Of a DNA stretch of 27,123 nt, positions 7,540-16,230 are shown one piece after another; within the stretch, counting starts at the first letter, position 1, and every line of letters starts with the position of its first letter. This DNA comes from Candidatus Neomicrothrix sp. UBA2131 (GTDB taxonomy: Bacteria; Actinomycetota; Acidimicrobiia; Acidimicrobiales; MedAcidi-G1): NCBI GenBank assembly GCA_002329075.1, contig DCXR01000019.1, positions 1 through 27,123 of the forward strand. Reading direction: 5' to 3'. The translations under genes and the position numbers were made by a program. The notes under the pieces were generated by a model. The model had not been told where the DNA came from. It worked only from the letters and a program-made list of their open reading frames with translations, and did not search any database.

Positions 7540-8379
7540 CTACCCGTCGTCGTTCTGTCCGACCCCCGGATCGGATCGCCGCCGCCCCACCTTGTCGGTC
7601 GGGACCATCTCCTCGCCGGCACGCAGCCGACGACGCCGGACGGCTGTCTCCTCCTCGATCATCGTGAACCTGATGCCTCCCATGAGGTCGCTGATCAGGT
7701 TGAACAGGACGACGAGCACCACGGTGAGCGCCGTGCCACCGATTACGAGGACGAGACCGGCCAGCATGTACAGGCGGAAGATCTTGTCGGTGTCGAAGGC
7801 GAACGTCTCGAGGGCGAAGAGTTCCTCGATGAACCGCTCGACCTTCTCGATGACCCCGGCTGTCTCGGCGGTCCGCCACAGGGCCTGAGAGGCGATGACG
7901 GCCATCCCCCAGACGCAGAGGTAGAAGACCAGGCCGGTCTTGAGCACCGACCAGGGCTCGACGTGTCGCAGGAGTCGTCGGACCCGGCGAACCCGATAGC
8001 CGCGGCGCGGCTGTCTCGTCGTGCGCTCCTCGGACGAGCGGCTCCGCCCCCGCGGCGAGAACCGGGGAACCGACGGACCCCGCCGGGTCGCCTGCTCTTC
8101 GGACGAAACGATAGGCGCGGAGGCCGGCGTGGAGGGTTCGTCGTCGGGCAACCCCTCGAAGAGCCTCTCGAGTCGGACTCCTGTGGTAGCAGGGCCTGCA
8201 GGTGTGATCGTCTCGTCTGCCACGTCGGATGGTGATTCATCGGCCGATCTGGCCCCCGGGGCGAGGCTCGCCGAAGAGACCGGTGCCTGTCCGGAAGGCT
8301 CGTCGGAAGCCGGCGTGTCGGTCTCCGGTACGCCCGGCGGCGCTGGACGGTCCGGTTCCGCCTGGTCCGCTTCGTTCAC
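7540..8379 (-). CDS. DUF3566 membrane protein
   Basis: 279 residues from GTG 8379. The first ~150 residues are a low-complexity, proline- and acid-rich cytoplasmic region, followed by an Arg-rich stretch. The C-terminal third is the DUF3566 domain: HVEPWSVLKTGLVFYL leading into a first membrane helix, then FIEELFALETFAFDTDKIF, then a second helix and LISDLMGGIRFTMIEEE. This family is confined to actinobacteria and sits beside gyrA and tRNA-Ile in mycobacteria (Rv0007 position); its function is not established. The start is chosen because TAGACT lies 7 nt upstream, fitting a leaderless message, and because sequence upstream of it does not look coding. Confidence 0.85.
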   Translation of the reverse strand: MNEADQAEPDRPAPPGVPETDTPASDEPSGQAPVSSASLAPGARSADESPSDVADETITPAGPATTGVRLERLFEGLPDDEPSTPASAPIVSSEEQATRRGPSVPRFSPRGRSRSSEERTTRQPRRGYRVRRVRRLLRHVEPWSVLKTGLVFYLCVWGMAVIASQALWRTAETAGVIEKVERFIEELFALETFAFDTDKIFRLYMLAGLVLVIGGTALTVVLVVLFNLISDLMGGIRFTMIEEETAVRRRRLRAGEEMVPTDKVGRRRSDPGVGQNDDG

Positions 8380-8386
8380 GATCGGG

Positions 8387-8392
8387 AGTCTA
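8387..8392 (-). promoter_or_regulatory. -10 element, leaderless DUF3566 transcript
   Basis: TAGACT on the minus strand is 7 nt before GTG 8379, with no Shine-Dalgarno between. It gives the DUF3566-tRNA-Ile segment its own promoter, separate from gyrA. Confidence 0.5.
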
Positions 8393-8443
8393 GGGCCGGG
8401 CAGCCGAACGGACCGGTCGCCACCAGGTCCCGGCTTCTGGAAC

Positions 8444-8782
8444 TCATCGTGCGAATGTGCGGATCGTCTGGGCACGGGCCGTGGCGCGTGCCCGACCCAC
8501 GACGACCACGACGACCACCTCACCCGGTGGTTCGTCGAACGACACGATCCGGGCACCGTTGGCCCCGGCCAGGCGCACAGCCTGAGCCCGTGCACGCCCC
8601 GGGGAAGCGGCAGCTGCCAGGGCGGCAGCGTCTGCTGCATTCCGGGCCTGCGCCCGGTCCACGGCGATCTGGCCGAGTTCGACGATCAAGACGGCGAGTC
8701 CGGCAGCCAGGACGAGCAGCAGTGCCGTGAACGGAAGTATCTGCCCCCGGTCGTCGCGATCATGAAACGGGTGGTTCCCCAC
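8444..8782 (-). CDS. TadE/TadG-like pilus-assembly family protein
   Basis: 112 residues. It begins with a short charged segment, then DRGQILPFTALLLVLAAG as the start of a single membrane helix, and then the alanine-rich QARNAADAAALAAA segment typical of the N terminus of TadG-like and the actinobacterial Rv3654c-type proteins. The remaining ~50 residues carry a VVVVVVV strand. These proteins are small pseudopilin-like partners of Flp/Tad pili, but no tad gene is in this window. GTG 8782 is preceded by GGAGG (8788-8792) at a 5-nt spacing. It lies 64 bp downstream of gyrA on the same strand, with a hairpin between them. Confidence 0.7.
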   Translation of the reverse strand: MGNHPFHDRDDRGQILPFTALLLVLAAGLAVLIVELGQIAVDRAQARNAADAAALAAAASPGRARAQAVRLAGANGARIVSFDEPPGEVVVVVVVGRARATARAQTIRTFAR

Positions 8783-8793
8783 GGGGTCCTCCG

Positions 8794-8809
8794 ACCGGCA
8801 CCTGCCGGT
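8794..8809 (-). terminator. Hairpin between gyrA and the TadE-like gene
   Basis: ACCGGCACCTGCCGGT forms a perfect 7-bp stem with a 2-nt loop (likely opening to 4), directly before the GGAGG of the downstream gene. There is no T-run, so it is more likely a partial terminator, an RNase-processing or 3'-end-protecting structure than a strong intrinsic terminator. Confidence 0.4.
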
Positions 8810-8846
8810 GTCGTGATCTTGTGGGGAAGCGGGGTGGGCAGAACTA

Positions 8847-11339
8847 TCAGGCGTCCGCTACCTCGGCAGCGCCGTTCTCTTCGATAGTCGCCTCGGCGGG
8901 GGCCCGCGTGATGGCGGCAACCTGGTGGCCCTCGTCCGGTGACATGACCCGCACCCCGGTGGCGGTCCGACTCTGGATGGAGATATCGGCGACCGGCACA
9001 CGCATGATCACACCCCCGGTGCTCACGATGAACACATGGTCCTCGTCGGAAACGACGACCGCACCGGCGACGGACCCCCGGTCGTCGGTGGTGCGAATTC
9101 CACGCACGCCGAGCCCGGCACGTCCCCTGATCGGGTACTCGGCGAGCAGCGTCCGCTTGCCGAACCCCTCGACGCTGAGGTGGAGCACCGTGCACCCCGG
9201 TCGGGCCACGGCGCAGGAGGCGAGCTCGTCGCCATCCCGGAACTTCATGCCGATCACTCCGGCAGCATCCCGACCCATCGGTCGGACATCCTTTTCGGAG
9301 AAGCGCAAGGTCTGCCCGAACCGGGAGGTCAGGAGGAGTTGGTCGTCGCCGTTGGTGGGGACGACCTCGACCACCTCGTCGCCGTCTCTCAGCCTGATGG
9401 CGATCAGGCCCGCACGCAGCGATGAATCGTAGGCGGTGAACCGGGTCTTCTTGACCCGGCCGGAGCGGGTGGCGAAGAAGAGGAACCGGTGGGTCTCGTA
9501 GTCGCGTGTGTCGATGACCGCCTGGATCCGCTCTTCGGACTGGAGGGGCAGCAGGTTGACAACCGCCGTCCCCCTCGCCGTGCGGCCGGCAATCGGCACC
9601 TCGTGCGCCTTGAGTCGGTAGACGCGCCCACGGGTCGAGAACATCAACAGGTAGGAGTGGGCCGTGGTGTGGATCAGGTGGGCGACAGCGTCCTCGTCCC
9701 GGAGGCGGGTGCCGGCCACCCCACGCCCCCCTCGGCCCTGGGTCCGGAACTCGGTGACCGATGTGGTCTTCACATAGCCCGCCGAACTCATCGTGAAGAC
9801 GAGCTCCTCGTCGTCGATCAGGTCCTCGATGTCGAGGTCTCCGGGGTCGTAGACGAACTCGCTGCGGCGTGGCGTGGCGAACCGGTCGCGCAACTCGGTC
9901 AGCTCGTCCTTGAGCATGCCACGAATCCGTACCTCATCGGCGAGGAGGCCCTCGAGTTCGGTGATCTCGACGACCAGTTGCGCTAGCCGCTCTTCGAGGT
10001 TCGATCGGCCGAGGCGCGTCAGGCGTACAAGCTGCATGTCGAGGATGTGGTTGGCCTGGACCTCCGAGAACCCATGGGGTTCGGCCATGAGGCCATCACG
10101 GGCGCCGGCCCGGTCGGTGGAGCCACGAATGAGGGCGATCACGTCATCGATCGAACCCAGAGCGGCAAGCAGGCCCTCGGTGATGTGGGCTTCTGCCCTG
10201 GCCTTTGCGAGCCGGTACTCACTGCGTCTCCGCAGCACCTCGACCTGATGGGCTACGTAGGCGTTGAGCAGTTCGCTCAGGCTCAGCGTGCGGGGGATGC
10301 CGTCGACCAGTGCCACGGCGTTGACAGAGAACGTGGTCTGCAGGGGCGTCCGCTTGAACAGGTTGTTCAGGATCACCAACGCAGGTGCATCCCGCTTGAG
10401 GGTGATGACGATGCGGGTCATGCCCTGCGCCGACTCGTCGTTGATATCGGCGATCCCCTCGATCTCACGACCGTCCACGAGGTCGCGGATCTTGGCCATG
10501 ATCTGGTTCGGGCTGGCCTGATAGGGCAACTCCGAGACGATGATGCGGGTGTTGCGCGGCCCCTCTTCGATGTCAGTGCGTGCCCGCATGCGGATCGTGC
10601 CCCGGCCGGTGCGGTAGGCGTCGGCGATCCCGGATCGTCCGAGTATCAGCGCCCCGGTCGGGAAGTCGGGCCCGGGAAGGTGCTCCATGAGGTCGTCGGG
10701 CGTGGCATCCGGATGGTCGATCAGATGCAGGGTGGTGTCGATGACCTCACCCAGGTTGTGGGTGGGGATGTTGGTGGCCATGCCGACAGCGATGCCCTGG
10801 CTGCCGTTGACGAGCAGGTTCGGGAATCGGGCCGGCAGGAGTTCGGGCTCGGAGAACTCGCCGGAGTAGTTGTCGACGAAGTCGACGGTCTCCTCGTCGA
10901 TGCCGTCGAGGAGCGCCAGGGCGATGGGGTCGAGACGGCATTCGGTGTAGCGGGCAGCCGCAGCAGCGTCGTCGGGCGAGTAGCCGAAGTTGCCCTTCGG
11001 ATGCACCAGGGGGTGCCGCAGGCTGAAGTCCTGGGCCATGCGCACGAGTGAGTCGTAGATGGCCTGGTCGCCGTGCGGGTGGTACTTGCCCATGACCTCG
11101 CCGGTCACGCGTGCACACTTCATGGTGGGACGGTCGGGGCGGGCACCCAGGTCGTACATGCCCCAGAGGATCCGGCGATGGACGGGCTTGAGGCCGTCGC
11201 GGGCGTCGGGCAGTGCCCGGGCCACGATGACCGACATGGCGTAGTCCAGGAAGGACTGCTCCATCTCCTCCTGGATCTCGATCGGTTCGATGGATCCCCC
11301 GGGGAGTTCCTCGGGTGGCGTTTCGGTGGTATCGGTCAT
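8847..11339 (-). CDS. gyrA: DNA gyrase subunit A
   Basis: 830 residues, normal length. GyrA cuts and rejoins DNA in the A2B2 gyrase that introduces negative supercoils. The N-terminal breakage-reunion domain has the quinolone region KYHPHGDQAIYDSLVRMAQ and catalytic Tyr131 (ARYTE). The C-terminal beta-pinwheel carries a GyrA-box variant, QGRGGRG, which marks gyrase rather than topoisomerase IV. Two oddities: Gln92 occupies the position of E. coli Ser83 (Ala in M. tuberculosis), and the normally very conserved G-x-x-NFGS before the tyrosine reads PKGNFGYSPDD. It follows gyrB by 33 bp on the same strand. ATG 11339 is chosen because it gives the usual short acidic N-terminal leader; a strong ribosome site is not evident. 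Confidence 0.97.
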   Translation of the reverse strand: MTDTTETPPEELPGGSIEPIEIQEEMEQSFLDYAMSVIVARALPDARDGLKPVHRRILWGMYDLGARPDRPTMKCARVTGEVMGKYHPHGDQAIYDSLVRMAQDFSLRHPLVHPKGNFGYSPDDAAAAARYTECRLDPIALALLDGIDEETVDFVDNYSGEFSEPELLPARFPNLLVNGSQGIAVGMATNIPTHNLGEVIDTTLHLIDHPDATPDDLMEHLPGPDFPTGALILGRSGIADAYRTGRGTIRMRARTDIEEGPRNTRIIVSELPYQASPNQIMAKIRDLVDGREIEGIADINDESAQGMTRIVITLKRDAPALVILNNLFKRTPLQTTFSVNAVALVDGIPRTLSLSELLNAYVAHQVEVLRRRSEYRLAKARAEAHITEGLLAALGSIDDVIALIRGSTDRAGARDGLMAEPHGFSEVQANHILDMQLVRLTRLGRSNLEERLAQLVVEITELEGLLADEVRIRGMLKDELTELRDRFATPRRSEFVYDPGDLDIEDLIDDEELVFTMSSAGYVKTTSVTEFRTQGRGGRGVAGTRLRDEDAVAHLIHTTAHSYLLMFSTRGRVYRLKAHEVPIAGRTARGTAVVNLLPLQSEERIQAVIDTRDYETHRFLFFATRSGRVKKTRFTAYDSSLRAGLIAIRLRDGDEVVEVVPTNGDDQLLLTSRFGQTLRFSEKDVRPMGRDAAGVIGMKFRDGDELASCAVARPGCTVLHLSVEGFGKRTLLAEYPIRGRAGLGVRGIRTTDDRGSVAGAVVVSDEDHVFIVSTGGVIMRVPVADISIQSRTATGVRVMSPDEGHQVAAITRAPAEATIEENGAAEVADA

Positions 11340-11372
11340 GCGAAACGTTCGTCGTTCTGGTGTGGGGCCGGG

Positions 11373-13298
11373 TCAGATGTCTATGAAGCGGACATCGTGG
11401 GCGTTGGTCCGGATGAACCGCTTCCGACTCTCGACGTCGCTTCCCATCAGCGTGGAGAACACCTCATCGGCGATTGTCGAGGCCTCAACCGACACCTGCA
11501 GGAGGCTGCGTGTCGCCGGATTCATGGTGGTCTCGCGGAGTTCGTCGAAGTCCATCTCGCCGAGACCCTTGAGGCGCTGGAACTCGTGCTTGTGGCCGGG
11601 GTGCTCGGCGAGGAACGCCTCCTTGGCGTGGTCGTCCTTCAGGTAGACCTTTTCACGCCCGACGATCGTGGAATACAGCGGAGGCTGGGCGATGTAGACG
11701 TGGCCTGCGACGATCAGTGCCTCCATCTGCCGGTAGAAGAACGTCAGCAGCAGCGTTCGGATGTGGCTGCCGTCCACGTCCGCATCGCAGAGCAGGATCA
11801 CCTTGTGGTAGCGGATGCGGTCGACGTCGAACTCGTTGCCGTAGCCACCCCCGATCGCCTGGATCAGGGTCTGGATCTCGCTGTTGTCGAGCATCCGGTC
11901 GGGTCGGGCCCGTTCGACGTTGAGGATCTTCCCCCGGATCGGGAGGATCGCCATGGTGCGGGGATCACGGGCCTGGACGGCTGAACCGCCGGCGGAGTCA
12001 CCCTCGACGATGAAGAGCTCGGATTCGCGTGGATCGCGCGAGGCGCAGTCCTTGAGCTTGTCAGGCATCCCGGCCCCGTCGAGCGCTGACTTGCGCCGGG
12101 CGGAACGACGGGCGTCCTGGGCGGCAATGCGCGCCCGCTGGGCGTTGAGCGCCTTCTGGGTGATGCGCCTTGCCTCTGAGGGATGTTCTTCGAGCCAGTG
12201 GCCGAGGCCGTCGTTGGTGGCCCTCTGGACAAGGGAACGCATCGAGACGTTGCCGAGCTTGGACTTGGTCTGGCCCTCGAACTGGGGGTCGACCATGCGC
12301 ACGCTGAGGATGGCGGTGAGGCCCTCGCGGATGTCCTCGCCCTGGAGGTTGTCGCCGCCGTTCTTGAGCAGGCCCTTGCTGCGGGCATAGCGGTTGAGGG
12401 AGGCCGTGAGGGCGCTGCGGAAGCCCTCCTCGTGCATACCACCCTCGATCGTGTTGATGCCGTTGGCAAACGAGTGGAGGCCGTCGGCGTTGAACCCGGT
12501 GTTCCACTGGAAGGCGACCTCGACCTCCTGGTCGTCCTCCTGTTGTTCGTAGTAGCCGACTATCGAGAACAGCGATTCCTTGGAGGCGTTCACGTGGGCG
12601 ACGAAGTCCCGGATGCCGCCCTCGTAGCAGAACGACTGTTCGGTGTGTTCCTCGGCACGTTCGTCGCGGACCTGGATCTCGAGGCCGCGGTTCAGGAACG
12701 CCATCATCTGGAACCGTTCGACGAGCGTCTGGAGACGGAAGGCCACCTCGTCGAAGATCGCCCGGTCCGGCCAGAAGCGGACCGTGGTTCCGGTCCGCCC
12801 CGCCGGTGATGGTCCGGTCTCGACCAACCGGGTCTGGAGGAGACCACCGTCGGAAAAGTCCATGTAGTGCCGACTGCCCTCGCGGTCGATCTCGACCTCG
12901 ACCCGGGAGGAGAGGGCATTGACGACGGAGACGCCGACCCCGTGGAGGCCACCCGATATCTTGTAGCCCTCACCTCCGAACTTCCCGCCGGCATGGAGGA
13001 CCGTGAGGACGACCTCGGCGGCCGTCAACTCCTCGAACTGCGGGTGCCGATCCACGGGAATACCGCGTCCGTCGTCGCTCACCTCACACCCACCGTCGGG
13101 GAGGAGTCGGACCCGGATGGTCGAGCAGTGCCCGGCCATGGCCTCGTCGACGCTGTTGTCCACAACTTCCCAGACCAGGTGGTGCAAGCCGGTCGGGCCG
13201 GTAGACCCGATGTACATGCCGGGCCGCTTCCGAACGGCCTCCAACCCCTCGAGGACGGTGATGTCGGCTGCGCCGTACGAGGTCCCGGTGGTCGTCAT
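11373..13298 (-). CDS. gyrB: DNA gyrase subunit B
   Basis: 641 residues. GHKL ATPase N-terminal domain: EVVDNSVDEA carries the catalytic Glu and the Mg-binding Asn, DDGRGIP the ATP-contacting Asp, and GGLHGVG the glycine-rich lid. The TOPRIM domain has EGDSAGG from Glu432 and DADVDGSH with Asp505, Asp507 and Asp509. Near the C terminus are QPPLY and LKGLGEM. There is no insertion like that of gammaproteobacteria. Together with gyrA just downstream it forms the gyrase operon. ATG 13298 overlaps the stop of a short upstream ORF (ATGA). A TAGGCT -10 lies about 115 bp upstream. Val stands where E. coli has Lys433 after GGSA. Confidence 0.97.
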   Translation of the reverse strand: MTTTGTSYGAADITVLEGLEAVRKRPGMYIGSTGPTGLHHLVWEVVDNSVDEAMAGHCSTIRVRLLPDGGCEVSDDGRGIPVDRHPQFEELTAAEVVLTVLHAGGKFGGEGYKISGGLHGVGVSVVNALSSRVEVEIDREGSRHYMDFSDGGLLQTRLVETGPSPAGRTGTTVRFWPDRAIFDEVAFRLQTLVERFQMMAFLNRGLEIQVRDERAEEHTEQSFCYEGGIRDFVAHVNASKESLFSIVGYYEQQEDDQEVEVAFQWNTGFNADGLHSFANGINTIEGGMHEEGFRSALTASLNRYARSKGLLKNGGDNLQGEDIREGLTAILSVRMVDPQFEGQTKSKLGNVSMRSLVQRATNDGLGHWLEEHPSEARRITQKALNAQRARIAAQDARRSARRKSALDGAGMPDKLKDCASRDPRESELFIVEGDSAGGSAVQARDPRTMAILPIRGKILNVERARPDRMLDNSEIQTLIQAIGGGYGNEFDVDRIRYHKVILLCDADVDGSHIRTLLLTFFYRQMEALIVAGHVYIAQPPLYSTIVGREKVYLKDDHAKEAFLAEHPGHKHEFQRLKGLGEMDFDELRETTMNPATRSLLQVSVEASTIADEVFSTLMGSDVESRKRFIRTNAHDVRFIDI

Positions 13299-13405
13299 CG
13301 GCAGCGCCCACCGGGGTGGAACGGTCCGGGCGCCCGGTCACGGCAGGAGCCCACCGCTGTGAGGGGTCCTGTCTGGGAAAACCGCAGGTCAGAGGGCATG
13401 TTCAC
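13295..13405 (-). CDS. Short ORF overlapping the gyrB start
   Basis: 36 codons from GTG 13405 (or 34 from ATG 13399). Its TGA overlaps the gyrB ATG in an ATGA tetranucleotide. The frame begins about 9 nt after a TAGGCT -10 element, so the transcript would begin 2-3 nt before the GTG. The peptide is Arg/Pro-rich with three cysteines or near-cysteines and resembles no known family. It could be a leader peptide that controls gyrase translation, or simply an open frame in the leader. Codon usage is not strongly informative. Confidence 0.3.
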   Translation of the reverse strand: MNMPSDLRFSQTGPLTAVGSCRDRAPGPFHPGGRCR

Positions 13406-13414
13406 GACCTCACA

Positions 13415-13420
13415 AGCCTA
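13415..13420 (-). promoter_or_regulatory. Candidate gyrBA -10 element
   Basis: TAGGCT on the minus strand, identical to the elements at hisN and at the gene starting at 26771. It lies in the 217-bp gap between dciA and gyrB and would start the gyrBA transcript near 13408. No clear -35 is visible. Confidence 0.45.
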
Positions 13421-13515
13421 CCAGTCGGACCCCCGGTTCGGCTGTCTCTGTCGGGCTTCCCGGAAGGCTTCGACGACCGGTTCCGGCATGTTCCTCCCGC
13501 CTCTCCGGGATCTCC

Positions 13516-13830
13516 TCAGGTCGCATCCCGTGGGGCCACCCGGGCTATCACCGAGGTGATCCTCCCGGGTCCTACCAGCGCCTCGATGCGGGCCAGGAGT
13601 TGCTGTTCCAACCATCCCAGCTGACTGGCCCAGGCCGGATCCTCGACCCGGACCACGAGTTCCGGACCACGGACGGCCACGGCAACAATCCGGCTGGCGA
13701 GCTCCGGCCCGACGATGTCGGGCCAGGCGTCGATGATGGTGGTGGTGGCATCGATCTCAGGGGCCCCCATGCCCGACATCAGGCGCTCGAGGGTCCGACG
13801 GATCGGCACAGGGCCGTCCGGCCGGGTCAC
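13516..13830 (-). CDS. dciA: DUF721/DciA family replicative helicase operator
   Basis: 104 residues from GTG 13830. The sequence DAWPDIVGPELASRIVAV followed by VEDPAWASQLGWLEQQLL is the characteristic DUF721 core (W-x-x-I-V-G; S-x-W-x-x-x-L-x-x-x). DciA interacts with DnaB and assists its loading in bacteria without DnaC; the mycobacterial gene at the same place (Rv0004) belongs to the family. Its start overlaps the recF stop in a GTGA tetranucleotide, indicating translational coupling. The protein is shorter than the mycobacterial one, lacking most of the N-terminal disordered extension. Confidence 0.85.
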   Translation of the reverse strand: MTRPDGPVPIRRTLERLMSGMGAPEIDATTTIIDAWPDIVGPELASRIVAVAVRGPELVVRVEDPAWASQLGWLEQQLLARIEALVGPGRITSVIARVAPRDAT

Positions 13831-14921
13831 CTCCCTGCCTCCGAGTCGGAGACGACCGAGCCCGCTTCGATCCGGATCACGCGGTCCACGTCGATGTCCT
13901 CTGGGAGCGATCCGGCCGCAGTGACGAACACCTGCGTGGGCGGCAGCAGGCCCACCAGGCGCCCGGCTCGACCCGGGTCGAGTTCGGAGAACACGTCGTC
14001 GAGAATGATGATCGGCTCGATGCCGAGGTGTTCTGCCAGAACGCGGTGGCCCCCGAGGCGGAGGGCGAGTGCCAGCGACCGCTGTTCACCCTGTGAGGCG
14101 TGCGTGCGCGACGGCAGGCCACCGAGCCCGATGCACAGGTCGTCCCGATGGGGACCCACCGTTGTGACACCTCGCCGAATATCGTCCTGGCGGGCCTCGG
14201 CGAGCGCTGGTCCCAGTCCCGTGCCAACCCAACCCGACTGGTATTCCATGGTGGCCGGGCGTGTTCCGTCGCCCAGCACATCGAGGATGTCGACGACTTC
14301 GGGCCGGAGCAGCACCACAAGGTCCCGTCGTGCCTGCCCCAACTCGTCGCCGACACCCGTCAACTTGTCGTCCCAGACGTCGAGGGTCGACTCGACATCC
14401 GGGGTCATGCGACCCCCGGCCTGACGCAGCAGGGTGTTGCGTTGCCGGAGAATGCGCTCCAGGTCGGTGACGAGTCCGTGGTGGCGCGGGTGTGATGCGA
14501 CCAGGAGGTCGTCCAGGTAGCGACGGCGCCCCACGGGTCCCCCCTTGACGAGGGCCAGGTCATCCGGTCCGAAGACCGTTGTGACGAGATGGCCGAGCAG
14601 GTCGCGCACACGGGACACCCGGTTTCGGTTCACCTGCATCCGGTTGCGACCGACGGCAGCGAGCTCGACCTCGAGCAGCGTCGTGCGGCCCCCACCTTCG
14701 ACCTCGGCGCGCAGGATCGCCTGCTCTGCGCCTTCCCGGACGAGTGCCCCGGTGGGATCGCCCCGGAACGACGATGCCGTCGCCAGCCAGGCAAGCGCCT
14801 CCATCAGGTTCGTCTTGCCCTGGGCGTTGTCGCCGATAACGGCGATGCGGCCGTCGCCGAACTCGAGGTCGACACCCACCAGATTCCGGAAGTCGACGAT
14901 CGAGATGCGCCGGACCGGCAT
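13827..14921 (-). CDS. recF: DNA replication and repair protein RecF
   Basis: 364 residues, normal length. RecF is an SMC-like ABC ATPase that with RecO and RecR loads RecA at single-strand gaps. Visible motifs are Walker A GDNAQGKT at 30-37, the signature SQGEQRSLALALRLG, and Walker B IIILDDVFSELD, with the D-loop following. It lies 17 bp downstream of dnaN on the same strand and couples to dciA through a 4-bp overlap, the canonical order. Confidence 0.97.
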   Translation of the reverse strand: MPVRRISIVDFRNLVGVDLEFGDGRIAVIGDNAQGKTNLMEALAWLATASSFRGDPTGALVREGAEQAILRAEVEGGGRTTLLEVELAAVGRNRMQVNRNRVSRVRDLLGHLVTTVFGPDDLALVKGGPVGRRRYLDDLLVASHPRHHGLVTDLERILRQRNTLLRQAGGRMTPDVESTLDVWDDKLTGVGDELGQARRDLVVLLRPEVVDILDVLGDGTRPATMEYQSGWVGTGLGPALAEARQDDIRRGVTTVGPHRDDLCIGLGGLPSRTHASQGEQRSLALALRLGGHRVLAEHLGIEPIIILDDVFSELDPGRAGRLVGLLPPTQVFVTAAGSLPEDIDVDRVIRIEAGSVVSDSEAGR

Positions 14922-14938
14922 CGGCCTGGCCGGCTGGT

Positions 14939-16033
14939 CTAGGAGACGCGAACCGGCATCAGCAGATAGAGGAAGTCCGAATCCTCCACGCCACGGATTA
15001 CAGCCGGTTTGAGCGCATCACAGGTTTCGAGGCGAAGTTCCTCGTCGGGACACACCTCGAGTCCCGCGATCAGGTAGGTCGGGTTGAACGCCACGGTCAG
15101 GTCATCGCCGTCATAGTTGGCGTCGACCGCCTCGCTGGCCTGCCCGATGTCCTGGGTGATGGCCACGAGTTGGAGTCCATCGCTGCTCATCTCCAGGCGA
15201 ACCGGCGTGTTGTCGGTCGCCAGGAGCCGGACACGACGGAGTGCGTCGAGCATGTCGTCGCGTTCCACGATCAGGCTGTTGGGGTGGTCGTCGGGGATCA
15301 AGCCCCGGTAGTTGGGGTATTCACCGACGATCAGGCTGGTGACGACCTGAACGTCTCCGACCGTGAATATCGCTTCGCGTTCACCCAGGCAGATGGTGAG
15401 GTCATCGACATCGCCGAGGAGGCGACCCACCACCTCGAGGGCACGGGACGGGACCAGCACCGTCTGATCTCGGCTGAGGATGCTCGTTCCGGGCAGGTCA
15501 CGCATGGCGAGCCGGTAGGAGTCGGTGGCGACGAATCGCAGGCCGTCTTCTTCGGCGGCGAGCAGGACGCCCGTGAGGATCGGCCGGCTGTCGTCTCCGC
15601 TGGCGGCCCCCACCACCTGGTCGAGGGCATCTGCCACCCCCGGAGCGGACAGGGTCACCTCGTCACCCGCCGGTATTTCGAACCGTGGGAACTCATCGGG
15701 AACGAGCGTGCGGAGGCTGAAGTTGGAACGACCCGAGCTGAGGTTGGCCTCATCGTCGCCGACGTCCATCTCGACCTGGCCGCTGTCCAGGGCATGTGCG
15801 ATGTCGGCCGCCAACTTTGCCGGCAACACTGCTACACCATCTTCCTGGCCTCCCACCTGACACGTGACCCTCACGGTCAGGTTCCGATCGCTACCCGTCA
15901 CCGAGAGGCAGTCTCCCTCCAATTGGAGGTGGATGCCGCCGAGCACCTGCAGAAGGGCACCACGGGTGGCGGCCGCACGGCTGGCGACAGACAGGGCCCG
16001 ATCGAGGACATCACGCTCACAACGGAATTTCAC
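14939..16033 (-). CDS. dnaN: DNA polymerase III beta sliding clamp
   Basis: 364 residues, three repeated clamp domains. The N terminus MKFRCERDVLDRALSVA and the C-terminal LLMPVRVS (the family's terminal M-P-V/M-R pattern that lines the ligand pocket) are both intact. The homodimeric ring tethers polymerase III and other partners to DNA. The start is GTG 16033. It is preceded by a small hairpin, CGGCTTAGCCG (16049-16059), and by TAnnnT-like motifs that could serve as a promoter, so dnaN may be transcribed independently of dnaA. Confidence 0.97.
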   Translation of the reverse strand: MKFRCERDVLDRALSVASRAAATRGALLQVLGGIHLQLEGDCLSVTGSDRNLTVRVTCQVGGQEDGVAVLPAKLAADIAHALDSGQVEMDVGDDEANLSSGRSNFSLRTLVPDEFPRFEIPAGDEVTLSAPGVADALDQVVGAASGDDSRPILTGVLLAAEEDGLRFVATDSYRLAMRDLPGTSILSRDQTVLVPSRALEVVGRLLGDVDDLTICLGEREAIFTVGDVQVVTSLIVGEYPNYRGLIPDDHPNSLIVERDDMLDALRRVRLLATDNTPVRLEMSSDGLQLVAITQDIGQASEAVDANYDGDDLTVAFNPTYLIAGLEVCPDEELRLETCDALKPAVIRGVEDSDFLYLLMPVRVS

Positions 16034-16230
16034 AGGACACTCACCTTCGGCTTAGCCGGGTTCTCATCAGGTAGTAGGGAGAGTAGGCGTGTGGATTGGG
16101 GACAATGGGGCATTCTCGCAGGTCGTAGGGACATTCCATATCCACCGGCTATCCACGCGCGTCCCCAACCGGAACCCGAGCCATGTCCGGGCTGTGGAGA
16201 TCGGGGTGGGTGTCCACAGGTGGTCCTGTC
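16034..16230. other. dnaA-dnaN intergenic DnaA-box cluster (origin-type)
   Basis: This 197-bp gap contains five degenerate DnaA boxes (consensus TTATCCACA or TTGTCCACA): TGTGGATTG (16090-16098), ATATCCACC (16138-16146), CTATCCACG (16149-16157), TGTGGAGAT (16193-16201) and GTGTCCACA (16210-16218, one mismatch). In streptomycetes and mycobacteria oriC lies in exactly this interval. Here the boxes are weaker than those on the other side of dnaA, so this may be a second half of a bipartite origin or a regulatory cluster. Confidence 0.55.

Noticed and set aside
10047..11051. Long plus-strand frames opposite gyrA and gyrB
   Set aside because: Antisense shadows of conserved genes in GC-rich DNA.
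15850..15870. CACGTG-containing sequence in dnaN as a parS candidate
   Set aside because: Only the central hexamer and two flanking bases match; the GTTTCACGTGAAAC arms are missing and it lies in conserved coding sequence.
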